Of a DNA stretch of 64,000 nt, positions 48,388-57,513 are shown piece by piece. Made by a program: the position numbers and the translations under genes. Position 1 is the first letter of the stretch. Every line of letters begins with the position of its first letter. The notes below the pieces were generated by a model. That model was not told the DNA's origin. It was given only the letters and a program-made list of their open reading frames with translations, and searched no databases. Source of the DNA: Thalassobacillus devorans (lineage in GTDB: Bacteria; Bacillota; Bacilli; Bacillales; Halobacillaceae); NCBI RefSeq assembly GCF_011761345.1, contig NZ_JAASRY010000002.1, positions 682,001-746,000 of the forward strand, read 5' to 3'.

Positions 48388-48407
48388 AAATCAAGTCTTC
48401 GACTTTT
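48388..48407 (+). repeat. solo end of the intergenic repeat family
   Basis: Twenty bases identical to 11162-11181 and, inverted, to 55457-55476, here without the GC-rich body. A remnant or minimal copy of the repeat. The rest of the 48.25-48.4 kb gap shows no gene. Confidence 0.65.
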
Positions 48408-48409
48408 AT

Positions 48410-48442
48410 AAAAAAGAAGAACGGTATATTACCGTCCTTCTA
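48410..48442 (-). terminator. terminator of yteA
   Basis: On the minus strand AGAAGGACGGTA pairs with TACCGTTCTTCT (one G-U), followed by TTTTTT; overlaps the stop codon. Confidence 0.85.
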
Positions 48443-48806
48443 TCTCTTGGCTCTCTTCTACTGTATAGCGAGCGGTAGGTTCGATTTCCAATCTTTCGAC
48501 AGGGATTGGATCGCCTGATTTTTCACTAAGTCCGTAATTTCCGTCTTCGATTCGTTGCAGGGCATCTTCTATCTCCATCATACGTTCCCGTGCTTTTTCG
48601 TAAAAAGTCTGATCCTTGGCACGCTCAAATTGTTCTGTCCCATGGTCGCCGGGATGGTCAGGCATATCAGATAATTCCTGATGGCTTTCTGCAGAGGAGT
48701 CTTGATTTCCCAGAGAGTCGCTATGTTTTTCAAGATCCTGTTCTGTTTCCTTTTTCATTTCCAATAATCGTTTTTTGAAATCCTGGATTTGTTTATCATT
48801 TAGCAT
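48429..48806 (-). CDS. yteA: DksA/TraR-like protein YteA lacking the zinc-finger cysteines
   Basis: A 125-residue protein of the YteA/YocK group of DksA-like proteins: N-terminal coiled coil (residues 5-95) and a C-terminal segment NYGLSEKSGDPIPVERLEIEPTA. In zinc-binding relatives the C-terminal part carries C-x2-C pairs; here Ser occupies those positions and the whole protein has no cysteine. It therefore keeps the fold pattern without the metal site. Next to the menaquinone genes, as yteA in B. subtilis. ATG follows GAAAGGAG. Confidence 0.87.
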   Translation of the reverse strand: MLNDKQIQDFKKRLLEMKKETEQDLEKHSDSLGNQDSSAESHQELSDMPDHPGDHGTEQFERAKDQTFYEKARERMMEIEDALQRIEDGNYGLSEKSGDPIPVERLEIEPTARYTVEESQEIEGR

Positions 48807-48837
48807 GGCTTCGTCTCCTTTCGAAACACTAGTATCG

Positions 48838-49224
48838 TTATAGAGGAACTACACCAATCGTACAGCGAGAGATGGAAATAAGCTTTTCGGCTTCATCGGT
48901 GATTTTAATTTCCCAAACCATCGTGTTCCTGCCAATGTGGAACGGTACAGCAGTAGCTGTCACAACACCTTCACGTTTACTTTTGATATGGTTGGCGTTG
49001 ATTTCAACTCCAAATACGCGATGTGTTTCCGGATTAATATTATGGAACGCGCCGATACTTGCTGCTGATTCTGCAAGCGCGACACTGGCTCCCCCATGAA
49101 GAAATCCCAGTGGCTGGTGAGTCGCAGCATGGACCGGCATCGTCATGACCACCTTGTCTTTCTCCAGTTCTTTTACTTCCATCCCTAAAGCTTCCATCAT
49201 CGTATTGTCGAATTGTAATTCCAT
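48838..49224 (-). CDS. menI: PaaI-type hotdog thioesterase, candidate MenI (DHNA-CoA hydrolase)
   Basis: A 128-residue acyl-CoA thioesterase of the PaaI/hotdog fold: HQPLGFLHGGASVALAES contains the active-site HGG and conserved glutamate, and GVEINANHIKSKREG is the matching beta strand. Its location beside menA and menFDHBEC suggests 1,4-dihydroxy-2-naphthoyl-CoA hydrolase, the step between MenB and MenA. The second ATG (49224) stands 9 nt from AAAGGA and is preferred over ATG 49233. Function is inferred from context. Confidence 0.8.
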   Translation of the reverse strand: MELQFDNTMMEALGMEVKELEKDKVVMTMPVHAATHQPLGFLHGGASVALAESAASIGAFHNINPETHRVFGVEINANHIKSKREGVVTATAVPFHIGRNTMVWEIKITDEAEKLISISRCTIGVVPL

Positions 49225-49318
49225 TACACTCATTCCTTTGTAATTATTTCCCGTAAAATCTTCAATAAAACATCACAGGATGTAAAAAGAAGCGGCAAAA
49301 ATCCTTTGCCGCTTGATG

Positions 49319-50260
49319 TTAAATAGGTAGATAGATTTGTAGTAACAAAGAGACACCCAATAAGAAACCATAGATTGTATTGGTTTGAGCGGTGGCCTTC
49401 ATGGCCGGCATCATTTCAATTGGCTGTGATTTACCAATGAATCCTTTTACTGCCGGTACTGCTTTCTTTATGCTCAAAAACGCGAGGAAGCTCAATAATG
49501 GCAATAGGCCAATGATGATATAAATCAATGTTAAAAGATAGGCTGTGGTGAATAATGCCCCAAGAAAGCGGATAGCCCCTTGTTTTCCTAACAGGATGGC
49601 AATTGTCTTCCGTCCGTTTTCTTTATCTCCATCTAAATCCCGGATATTATTGGCAAGTAAGATGGCGCCAACAAAAATGGCGACTGGTATGGAGATCCAA
49701 ATGACTCCTCCGTGGATGGTAAGGGTTTGGATAAAATAACTGATGCCGATAATGATGGTGCCCATGAAGAATCCTGCTGCCAATTCGCCAAATGGAGTAT
49801 AAGCGATTGGATAAGGACCACCGGTATATAAATAACCGAATAACATGGAAATAGCACCGATAGCAGCAACCCACCAGCTGGTTGTTACTGAAATATAAAT
49901 ACCAAGCAGGATAGCAGCGCCGAATAAAGAAAGCGCCAACGCTAATACCGTTTTAGGGGAAATGCCATCCCTGACAATTGTACCCCCGATACCAACGGAG
50001 TTTTCATTATCCAGACCTCTTACATAATCATAATATTCGTTGAACATATTGGTTGCGATCTGTATCAATATGGAAGCTGTCAGCATCGCAAGAAACAGAC
50101 CTGCATGAAAGCCACCATCTAGTACGCCCAGCATCGTTCCAATAAATACTGGGACGAATGCTGCTGTCAACGTATGGGGGCGAAGCAGCCGCCACCACAC
50201 TTGAAAACCTCCCTTTTCATTCAAGGAAGCCTTTATATCTTCACCTTGCACAGGATTCAT
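49319..50260 (-). CDS. menA: 1,4-dihydroxy-2-naphthoate polyprenyltransferase MenA
   Basis: A 313-residue membrane prenyltransferase of the UbiA superfamily with about eight helices. It attaches the isoprenoid tail to DHNA to make demethylmenaquinone. The aspartate-rich motifs are NMFNEYYDYVRGLDNE (near residue 70) and NNIRDLDGDKENGRKT (near residue 205). ATG follows GGGAGAG. Divergent from menF, as in B. subtilis. Confidence 0.95.
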   Translation of the reverse strand: MNPVQGEDIKASLNEKGGFQVWWRLLRPHTLTAAFVPVFIGTMLGVLDGGFHAGLFLAMLTASILIQIATNMFNEYYDYVRGLDNENSVGIGGTIVRDGISPKTVLALALSLFGAAILLGIYISVTTSWWVAAIGAISMLFGYLYTGGPYPIAYTPFGELAAGFFMGTIIIGISYFIQTLTIHGGVIWISIPVAIFVGAILLANNIRDLDGDKENGRKTIAILLGKQGAIRFLGALFTTAYLLTLIYIIIGLLPLLSFLAFLSIKKAVPAVKGFIGKSQPIEMMPAMKATAQTNTIYGFLLGVSLLLQIYLPI

Positions 50261-50523
50261 AGTTGTTCTCTCCCTTTATTTCTATCAAATTATTACAATC
50301 AATCTTAAGTTTATGGAATCAAGTAGAAAGTGTCAATCTATGTAAGAAACTATTGGATATAAGTAGGGATTCCTTGAGTCCTGTTCAAAAAGAGAATAAA
50401 ATAGAAAAGGAAGTGAAAAACAGGATGCAAGTAATACACCCGTTCGTGAGCAGGGTGACTTATATAGGGCTTATTCTTAGTATTCTCTAAGACTATCATT
50501 CCTGGTACTCAGGGGGGACACGT

Positions 50524-51915
50524 ATGATTCATACAGAAGCAGCGACACTGGATGAAGTCATAGATCAGGCATTGAATAAAGCGAAACAGACCAATAAGCA
50601 ACAGCTGGTAAGTTTCGTTGATTATATAGAACCAATTGACCCGATTTTGTTTTATGCGGGAGCATCCGTGATGGGTGATTCCCGACTTTTTTGGAAAAGT
50701 GCGGATGAAGACTTTGTAATGGCAGGAGTTGGTGCGGCTGTACGTTTAGCTTCACCAAAAAACGACCGTTTTCAGGATATCCAATTTCAATGGAAGAAGC
50801 TGATGGAGCACGCCTACAGGTTCGATCGCTATGAGCAAAAGGGAACCGGTCCGGTAGCCATGGGTGGTTTCAGCTTTGATCCTTTCAAAGAAAGCACCGA
50901 ACTGTGGGCTTCTTTTGAAAACAGTCAGCTGGAAATTCCGGGCTATTTAATGACAAAAGTGGGAAGTGATCATTATCTTACCATTAATGCCATCATTTAC
51001 CCGGATGACCATAAAGAACAGTTGAAATTCCAGTGGGAAGAAGCGAAGGCGTTATTGTTGCAATGTAATAACCGTTCTTTTAGTACCCCGGAAATTTTGG
51101 AACAAACCGAAATTGAACCAGAAGCATGGAAGCTGTTGGTTAAGCAAGCAACGGATGATATTGAAGCCGGAGTGGTGGATAAAGTAGTGCTGGCACGGGA
51201 AATGCAGTTGAAGTTTGATGACAATGTTGACATAGCTCAAGTACTTCAACATCTGGATGATACTCAGACGAACAGTTATATTTTCGCATTTGAAAGTGAG
51301 GGTACCCAATTTGTCGGGGCTACCCCGGAACGGCTGGTTAAAGTGGAAAATCAAAACTTATTGTCTACCTGTCTGGCCGGGACAATCCCCCGCGGGGAAA
51401 CAACCGAACAGGATGAACAGCTGGGGCAGGAACTGCTGGCGGACGAAAAGAATCTGGAGGAGCACCAGTTTGTTGTGCGAATGATACGTGATGCGATTGA
51501 AGCCTGCAGTGAAAACGTCGATATTCCAGCTTCGCCTGTACTTTATCCATTAAAGAATCTTCAGCATCTTTATACACCAGTAAGGGCAAGATTAAAGCAG
51601 GGACATACATTATTGGATGTCGTTGCCCGTCTCCACCCAACACCGGCGTTAGGTGGATTGCCGCAAGAGGAAGCGATTGAATATATCCGGGAGTTTGAAC
51701 CCCTTGATCGAGGCTGGTATGCCGGTCCAGTAGGATGGTTCGACTCGAATCAAAATGGGGAATTCGCCGTGGCCATTAGATCTGCATTGATTGAACAGAA
51801 TAGGGCATCCCTATTTTCAGGATGTGGCGTAGTAAAAGATTCGGATCCCGAAATGGAATATGAAGAAACAGCAATAAAGTTTACACCGATGTTAGCCGTA
51901 CTAGGAGGAGCATAA
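50524..51915 (+). CDS. menF: isochorismate synthase MenF
   Basis: A 463-residue chorismate-utilising enzyme that converts chorismate to isochorismate, the first step of menaquinone synthesis. The C-terminal chorismate-binding domain carries KVVLAREMQLKF, FVGATPERLV, CLAGTIPRG, LHPTPALGGLP and YAGPVGWFDSNQNGEFAVA. ATG 50524 follows AGGGGGG. The upstream 260 bp (50261-50523) are the divergent menA-menF control region; no clear operator was recognised. Its TAA overlaps the menD ATG. Confidence 0.95.
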   Translation: MIHTEAATLDEVIDQALNKAKQTNKQQLVSFVDYIEPIDPILFYAGASVMGDSRLFWKSADEDFVMAGVGAAVRLASPKNDRFQDIQFQWKKLMEHAYRFDRYEQKGTGPVAMGGFSFDPFKESTELWASFENSQLEIPGYLMTKVGSDHYLTINAIIYPDDHKEQLKFQWEEAKALLLQCNNRSFSTPEILEQTEIEPEAWKLLVKQATDDIEAGVVDKVVLAREMQLKFDDNVDIAQVLQHLDDTQTNSYIFAFESEGTQFVGATPERLVKVENQNLLSTCLAGTIPRGETTEQDEQLGQELLADEKNLEEHQFVVRMIRDAIEACSENVDIPASPVLYPLKNLQHLYTPVRARLKQGHTLLDVVARLHPTPALGGLPQEEAIEYIREFEPLDRGWYAGPVGWFDSNQNGEFAVAIRSALIEQNRASLFSGCGVVKDSDPEMEYEETAIKFTPMLAVLGGA

Positions 51916-53660
51916 TGGAACACACCGAGACACTGACCAGGTACATGGCCAAGTTTGTGCAAGGATTAGTGGAGGCGGGGGTACGGGATGTAGTTATATC
52001 GCCTGGCTCTCGTTCTACTCCAATCGCCATGACCTGTGCTGAATACGATGAAATTAATCATTGGGTTAACCTGGATGAACGCTCGGCTGCCTTCTTTGCT
52101 CTTGGCATGGCAAAAGAACGAAGAAGACCTGTAGCGCTGGTATGTACTTCCGGTACCGCTGCTGCCAATTATTATCCTGCTGTGATTGAAGCTTTCTACA
52201 GCAGGATTCCTTTAGTTGTACTTACTGCCGACCGGCCTCATGAGCTTCGGGATGTAGGGGCTCCCCAGTCAATAGAGCAGCTGAACTTGTACGGGGAGTA
52301 CGTAAAGTGGTTCCATGACCTTGCATTGCCAGAAGGGAGCGAAAAAATGCTCCAGTATGCAAAGACTACCGCTGGCCGTGCTGTTCAGGAAGCTATTCTT
52401 GGGAATGATGGCCCGGTCCAAATCAACCTTCCGTTACGGGAACCGCTGATACCTGACTTTACTTTACCAGGTTTATGGGAAGCTGACAGTGCTACAAAAG
52501 AACGGAGTCCGGTCATTGGCAAGCGGGCAATAGATCGTGGATATTTGGATAGTCTGATTGAAAAACTCAAAGGGTTTTCAAAAGGACTCATTGTTTGCGG
52601 ACCGCAGATGGACCCTGTGCTTGGTGAAGCCCTCGCCTATTTGGCTAAGCGTATCGGCGCTCCTGTATTGGCAGACCCACTGTCCCAGCTTAGAGCAAAT
52701 AAGTATGAAAAAAATAATATCATCGAGACGTACGATGCTATTTTAAAGCATGATGAAATTAAACAGACACTGCAGCCGGAGTTTATTATTCGTTTCGGAG
52801 CGATGCCGGTTTCTAAGCCTTACTTGCAGTGGCTGACTTCCTTGAATGCCCCGCTTCACTTCATAGTGGAACCGGAGGCAGGCTACCGTGAACCAGCAGG
52901 CGTCGAGACTACAGCTATCTATGCCGACCCTGTTATTTTTGCTGAGCAGTTAGCTGAACGGCTGGATCAGCCTATTGTGGAAAATAGCTGGCTTGAAACC
53001 TGGAAGAATATGAATCAGATTGCGAAAGATCTGCTGCTTGCGGAATCACCTGAAGAAGGAATGAATGAAGGACATGCAGTAGTAAAGCTTGCTGAAGTGA
53101 TACCTGACCAGTCTATTTTATATGTCGGAAACAGCATGCCTATCCGTGATGTTGATACTTTCTTCATGACCACGCCAAAAGCAGTCGATATCATGGCTAA
53201 CCGGGGCGCAAACGGAATTGATGGTGTCGTGTCTGCCGCCCTGGGTACAGGTGCCAATGGTAAACCGGTAACATTGCTGATTGGAGATTTATCCTTTTTC
53301 CATGACATGAATGGGCTGTTGATTGCTAAACAAAAGAACCTTAACATCACTGTTGTTCTGATAAATAATGATGGAGGCGGTATCTTTTCCTACTTGCCCC
53401 AAGCCAGCCATCCTGAACATTATGAGGAGTTGTTCGGTACTCCCATGGGCATTGAATTTCAACCATTTGTGGAAGCTTATGGCGGCTCTTATTGCCTTGC
53501 AGAATCTTGGGATGAATATACAAATGCATTGGCTGAAAGTTATGTTTCATCCGGTTTATCGGTGATAGAGGTCCGGACGAGACGAGAAGAAAATGTTCCT
53601 TATCATAGGGCGAAATGGGAAAGTGTCAAAGAAGCGATTGGCAAACAGTTAAAGGGTTGA
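51915..53660 (+). CDS. menD: SEPHCHC synthase MenD
   Basis: A 581-residue thiamine diphosphate enzyme that joins isochorismate and 2-oxoglutarate. The N-terminal domain has VISPGSRSTPIAM and the catalytic-Glu region LDERSAAFFALGMAK; the C-terminal ThDP motif is IGDLSFFHDMNGLL followed by NNDGGGIFSYLPQ. The ATG overlaps the menF stop codon by one base, so the two are translationally coupled. Followed directly by menH. Confidence 0.96.
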   Translation: MEHTETLTRYMAKFVQGLVEAGVRDVVISPGSRSTPIAMTCAEYDEINHWVNLDERSAAFFALGMAKERRRPVALVCTSGTAAANYYPAVIEAFYSRIPLVVLTADRPHELRDVGAPQSIEQLNLYGEYVKWFHDLALPEGSEKMLQYAKTTAGRAVQEAILGNDGPVQINLPLREPLIPDFTLPGLWEADSATKERSPVIGKRAIDRGYLDSLIEKLKGFSKGLIVCGPQMDPVLGEALAYLAKRIGAPVLADPLSQLRANKYEKNNIIETYDAILKHDEIKQTLQPEFIIRFGAMPVSKPYLQWLTSLNAPLHFIVEPEAGYREPAGVETTAIYADPVIFAEQLAERLDQPIVENSWLETWKNMNQIAKDLLLAESPEEGMNEGHAVVKLAEVIPDQSILYVGNSMPIRDVDTFFMTTPKAVDIMANRGANGIDGVVSAALGTGANGKPVTLLIGDLSFFHDMNGLLIAKQKNLNITVVLINNDGGGIFSYLPQASHPEHYEELFGTPMGIEFQPFVEAYGGSYCLAESWDEYTNALAESYVSSGLSVIEVRTRREENVPYHRAKWESVKEAIGKQLKG

Positions 53661-53665
53661 TCGTT

Positions 53666-54472
53666 ATGTACTATACAATTGATGGCACAAAATACTGGGT
53701 GGAAATCAATGGCCAAGGACTTCCTATGATGTTTCTGCATGGTTTTACCGGAAGCACTCGGACGTGGGATGACGTAGCTGGGCTACTAATAAAAAAGGGG
53801 TTTCAAGTGATAACGATTGACCTGCCCGGGCATGGAAAAACGATTTATAACACCGGTCACAAATTATCGATGAAACGTGCCTGTCATGATTTGAAGAGCT
53901 TAGCAGACGAATTAAATCTTTCAACTTTTAATCTGACAGGATACTCCATGGGAGGGAGAACGGCTCTTTCCTTTGCGGCATTATATCCCGATTATATCGC
54001 ACAACTTATATTAGAAAGCGCCTCTCCCGGGTTGGAATCGAATGAGGATCAGCAAGCAAGGATTAGTAAGGATGAAAGACTGGCCAAAAAGTTAGAAGAT
54101 GAAGGGATTTTATCATTTGTCGACTTTTGGGAAAACCTTCCCCTATTTGATTCCCAACGAAGACTCCCGGAGAAAGTGAAAAGAAAAATTCGGGAAGAAA
54201 GGTTGAGCCAGTCTGCAGATGGTTTAGCCCTGTCACTCCGCGGCATGGGAACTGGTGTCCAGCCATCATGGTGGGAACGGTTGGAGCAGCTGGAATTGCC
54301 AGTCCAACTGATTGTGGGCGAGTCGGACAAGAAGTTTGTATCTATCAATGAACGTATGAAAAGCAAGATATCAGATAGCTCGCTGCACGTGATCCGGGAG
54401 GCTGGACATGCAGTTCATGTCGAACAACCGAAGCTTTTTGCTGAAATTGTCAGCGAATTCGTGCTAGAATAA
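53666..54472 (+). CDS. menH: SHCHC synthase MenH (alpha/beta hydrolase)
   Basis: A 268-residue alpha/beta-hydrolase-fold enzyme that removes pyruvate from SEPHCHC to give SHCHC. The oxyanion region [11 protein letters not shown] is at residue 20, the nucleophile elbow GYSMGGR near residue 94, the acid in VGESDKKF and the histidine in [12 protein letters not shown]. The ATG at 53666 begins 5 bp after the menD stop; the longer frame overlaps menD and is rejected. Confidence 0.93.
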   Translation: MYYTIDGTKYWVEINGQGLPMMFLHGFTGSTRTWDDVAGLLIKKGFQVITIDLPGHGKTIYNTGHKLSMKRACHDLKSLADELNLSTFNLTGYSMGGRTALSFAALYPDYIAQLILESASPGLESNEDQQARISKDERLAKKLEDEGILSFVDFWENLPLFDSQRRLPEKVKRKIREERLSQSADGLALSLRGMGTGVQPSWWERLEQLELPVQLIVGESDKKFVSINERMKSKISDSSLHVIREAGHAVHVEQPKLFAEIVSEFVLE

Positions 54473-54504
54473 AAAGCGGAAAGCGTTTTAAAGGAGGAGT
54501 TTCC

Positions 54505-55323
54505 ATGACTATTGAATGGGTAAACGAAAGAAACTACGAAGATATTCTTTATGAAACATATGATGGTATTGCAAAAATCACCATCAACCGTCCGGAAGTT
54601 CGTAATGCTTTCCGTCCACAAACGGTTAACGAACTGCTGGATGCTTTTACTTATGCAAGAGATGATTCCAAAATAGGCGTCATCGTATTGGCAGGAGCTG
54701 GAGACAAAGCATTTTGTTCCGGTGGCGACCAATCAGTACGTGGGCATGGCGGTTATGTAGGAGAAGATGAAATCCCTCGCCTGAATGTACTGGACTTGCA
54801 GCGCTTAATCCGTGTTATTCCAAAGCCAGTCGTTGCCATGGTCTCAGGCTATGCAATTGGTGGCGGGCATGTTCTGCATGTAGTTTGTGATTTGACCATT
54901 GCGGCTGACAACGCCATTTTTGGTCAGACAGGCCCTAAAGTGGGAAGCTTTGATGCCGGCTACGGCGCAGGGCTGCTTGCTCGTATTGTCGGTCATAAGA
55001 AAGCACGCGAAATCTGGTACCTGTGCCGTCAATATGATGCACAGGAGGCATTGGACATGGGCTTGGTCAATACGGTTGTACCAGTGGAAGAATTGGAGAA
55101 AGAAACCGTACAATGGTGCCAGGAAATGCTTGAAAAGTCACCGACTGCTTTACGTTTCCTAAAAGCATCCTTTAATGCAGATACAGATGGCCTTGCAGGA
55201 CTTCAGCAAATGGGTGGAGATGCAACTTTACTTTATTACACTACCGATGAGGCAAAAGAAGGCCGTGACGCCTTTAAAGAGAAGAGAAAACCTGATTTCA
55301 AACAGTTCCCGCGTTTCCCTTGA
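54505..55323 (+). CDS. menB: 1,4-dihydroxy-2-naphthoyl-CoA synthase MenB
   Basis: A 272-residue crotonase-family enzyme that cyclises o-succinylbenzoyl-CoA. The signature blocks are [33 protein letters not shown] (CoA-binding and bicarbonate-independent loop), [15 protein letters not shown] and [18 protein letters not shown] follows AAAGGAGGAG. A terminator and a 600-bp repeat block follow, separating it from menE, unlike the contiguous operon in B. subtilis. Confidence 0.96.
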   Translation: MTIEWVNERNYEDILYETYDGIAKITINRPEVRNAFRPQTVNELLDAFTYARDDSKIGVIVLAGAGDKAFCSGGDQSVRGHGGYVGEDEIPRLNVLDLQRLIRVIPKPVVAMVSGYAIGGGHVLHVVCDLTIAADNAIFGQTGPKVGSFDAGYGAGLLARIVGHKKAREIWYLCRQYDAQEALDMGLVNTVVPVEELEKETVQWCQEMLEKSPTALRFLKASFNADTDGLAGLQQMGGDATLLYYTTDEAKEGRDAFKEKRKPDFKQFPRFP

Positions 55324-55356
55324 TCGGAATTGGAACAAGTCAGGACAAACAAAGGG

Positions 55357-55408
55357 GAAAGCATCAGTTCGTGCACAAGCATGGAAGCTGATGCTTTCTT
55401 CTCTTTTT
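55357..55408 (+). terminator. terminator of menFDHB
   Basis: GAAAGCATCAG(TT) pairs with (AA)GCTGATGCTTTC, followed by TTCTCTTTTTT. Confidence 0.85.
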
Positions 55409-55471
55409 TACATGGCTCTGTTAACCGTTATAATTGATCATTAAATTATAGGCCCGAAAAGTCGAAGACTT

Positions 55472-55640
55472 GATTTCGAGATGTTTGTGATAGTTTAGGG
55501 TGTGGGGGAACGAGTCGCTTTCCACGGGAGTTCGTTGAGCCTCCTCGAGCTAACGCTCTACGGGGTCTCACCTGGAACTCTTTTCCCGTAGGAGTCTCCC
55601 CGTTCCCCCACGCCCCTTGCCATATAAGATACTCGAAATC
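55472..55640 (-). repeat. GC-rich intergenic repeat, copy B1
   Basis: Bounded by GATTTCGAGA (55472-55481) and CTCGAAATC (55632-55640), a 9-bp inverted repeat, 169 bp long. Core motifs match copies A1 and A2. Outside its left end lie 20 bases (55457-55476 overlap) shared with 11162 and 48388. The body has complementary GC-rich segments and probably folds into several arms. Confidence 0.75.
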
Positions 55641-55737
55641 GTGTTTGGAAAGTACATCCCTATTTTGTGATGAGTATCCTATTACAATGGTAAATTGACC
55701 GTATTTTCTGCTCCAAAAGTACTCTATTTCTGATAGA

Positions 55738-55960
55738 AGTTTCGAGAAACTAACAAACGTAAGGTGGCTGGAAAAACGGTGAGACTCTTCGAAAATGCTA
55801 CCTTCGTGCGGTGTCAATTCAAGAAGCTTATTCAAAGTCCTGTGGGATGAACATGAGCGGTGAGATCCCGCAAGGCGAAGCCTGAGGAAGCTCACCACAT
55901 GCCCACGGAAAGCGATCCGTTTTCCCAGCCACCATATTCGCTACCTAAAGTCTCGAAACT
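55738..55960 (+). repeat. GC-rich intergenic repeat, copy B2
   Basis: Bounded by perfect 10-bp inverted repeats AGTTTCGAGA (55738-55747) and TCTCGAAACT (55951-55960), 223 bp. Its right part (CCCACGGAAAGCG) matches the end of A2 around 10985 and 11113. It is opposite in orientation to B1. The same terminal AGTTTCGAGA starts copy A1. Confidence 0.75.
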
Positions 55961-56025
55961 GAGTGAGCTTTTTACATAACAAATAAGTAATTGGACTATT
56001 TTAAAGATTTAAGGAGGCTTATGAC

Positions 56026-57513
56026 ATGATAACGACTATCCCTCACTGGCTGCTGAAGCAGGCAGAATTGAATCCAGGCGAAACAGCAATCGAAATGGAT
56101 GATGGTGCCACCCTCTCTTATCAGGAACTTCACGAAAAAAGCTTGCAATACGCTGCTTATTTTGAAAAATCGGGCGTTAAAAAAGGGGACCATGTAGCAG
56201 TTCTTTCTTCTAATCGGATAGAAATGCCCATCGTTATCCACTCACTTAGTTATATCGGTGCAGTCATTGTATTGCTGAATACTCGTCTTACAGCTAAAGA
56301 ACTTGCTTTTCAACTGCAAGATGCTGAAGCCGCGCTTATGGTTACAGAACCGGAATTCCATTCTGTAGCTGGCGATGCAGCGCATAGAGCCGGCCTTAGT
56401 CGGGAGAAGATTGTGGAATTTCGGGAAATTCATCTTGAAGAGGCCCAGCCAACACATATGCAAACAGAAATAAACTTAGGTGATCTTTTCACGATCATGT
56501 ACACATCAGGAACGACCGGTAATCCTAAAGGGGTACAGTTGACTTATGGAAACCATTGGGCCAGTGCAGTAAGCTCCGCTCTTAATCTCAGTCTTTCCCC
56601 CTCTGAGAAATGGCTGGTATGTTTACCGGTGTTTCATGTCAGTGGATTCTCCGCGTTGATTAAAAATGTGGTCTATGGCATGCCAATTTTGTTAATGAAG
56701 CGTTTTGAAGAAAAAGCGGTCATAAATAACATCCGTCAAACAGGTGTTACCATGTTATCGGCAGTGTCCGTCATGTTGCAGCGGATGATGAGCGAGTTAG
56801 GAGAGCAGCAGCTGCCTGACTATTTCCGCGGGGTACTGCTGGGAGGTGGACCAGCGCCAAAGCCGCTTTTAGAAAAAGCGAAAGATAAAAAGATCCCGGT
56901 CTTCCAAACCTATGGAATGACAGAGACGGCATCACAAATAGTTACCTTAAATCCTAAAGATGCTCTGAGGAAACTCGGATCAGCTGGAAAACCCTTAAGT
57001 ACAGCAAGTCTTAAAATCGACGCAGCCATGGGGGAAGTGGGCGAAATTAAAGTGAAGGGACCCATGGTGACTACTGGCTACTATAAACGGGAGGAAGCAA
57101 CTGCTGAGGTTATGTCAGATGGATGGCTTGCAACCGGGGACCTTGGCTATCAGGACAACGAAGGATTCCTTCACGTGGTCGATAGGAGAAAAGATTTGAT
57201 TATTTCGGGCGGGGAAAATATCTATCCTGCTGAGATAGAAAGTGTACTGTCAGGGATGGAAGGTATTAGGGAGGCTGGTGTTACAGGCATAAAGGATAAA
57301 AAATGGGGACAAGTACCTGTCGCATTTATAGTTTCCGATACTAGTGGTGCAATTCGGGAAGAGGATGTGCTTCAATTTTGTAATAGTGAACTGGCAAGCT
57401 ATAAATGTCCGAAGGAGATTCACTTTGTAGACAAGCTTCCTCGCAATGCCTCTAACAAGCTGATGAGGCGGGAACTCCTGTATTTACGAAAAGTTGATGG
57501 TGACAAAGGATGA
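56026..57513 (+). CDS. menE: o-succinylbenzoate-CoA ligase MenE
   Basis: A 495-residue acyl-CoA synthetase (ANL family) that activates o-succinylbenzoate with ATP and CoA. The AMP-binding motif is YTSGTTGNPKGVQLT, with VFQTYGMTETASQ, LATGDLGYQDNEG and the C-terminal lysine region LPRNASNKLMRRE. ATG 56026 follows AAGGAGG. Lying beyond the repeat block, it must have its own promoter or depend on read-through. Its TGA overlaps the menC ATG. Confidence 0.95.
   Translation: MITTIPHWLLKQAELNPGETAIEMDDGATLSYQELHEKSLQYAAYFEKSGVKKGDHVAVLSSNRIEMPIVIHSLSYIGAVIVLLNTRLTAKELAFQLQDAEAALMVTEPEFHSVAGDAAHRAGLSREKIVEFREIHLEEAQPTHMQTEINLGDLFTIMYTSGTTGNPKGVQLTYGNHWASAVSSALNLSLSPSEKWLVCLPVFHVSGFSALIKNVVYGMPILLMKRFEEKAVINNIRQTGVTMLSAVSVMLQRMMSELGEQQLPDYFRGVLLGGGPAPKPLLEKAKDKKIPVFQTYGMTETASQIVTLNPKDALRKLGSAGKPLSTASLKIDAAMGEVGEIKVKGPMVTTGYYKREEATAEVMSDGWLATGDLGYQDNEGFLHVVDRRKDLIISGGENIYPAEIESVLSGMEGIREAGVTGIKDKKWGQVPVAFIVSDTSGAIREEDVLQFCNSELASYKCPKEIHFVDKLPRNASNKLMRRELLYLRKVDGDKG

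Noticed and set aside
50263-50490. A 75-codon open frame between menA and menF
   Set aside because: No Shine-Dalgarno sequence, no family resemblance, and it occupies the divergent promoter region.
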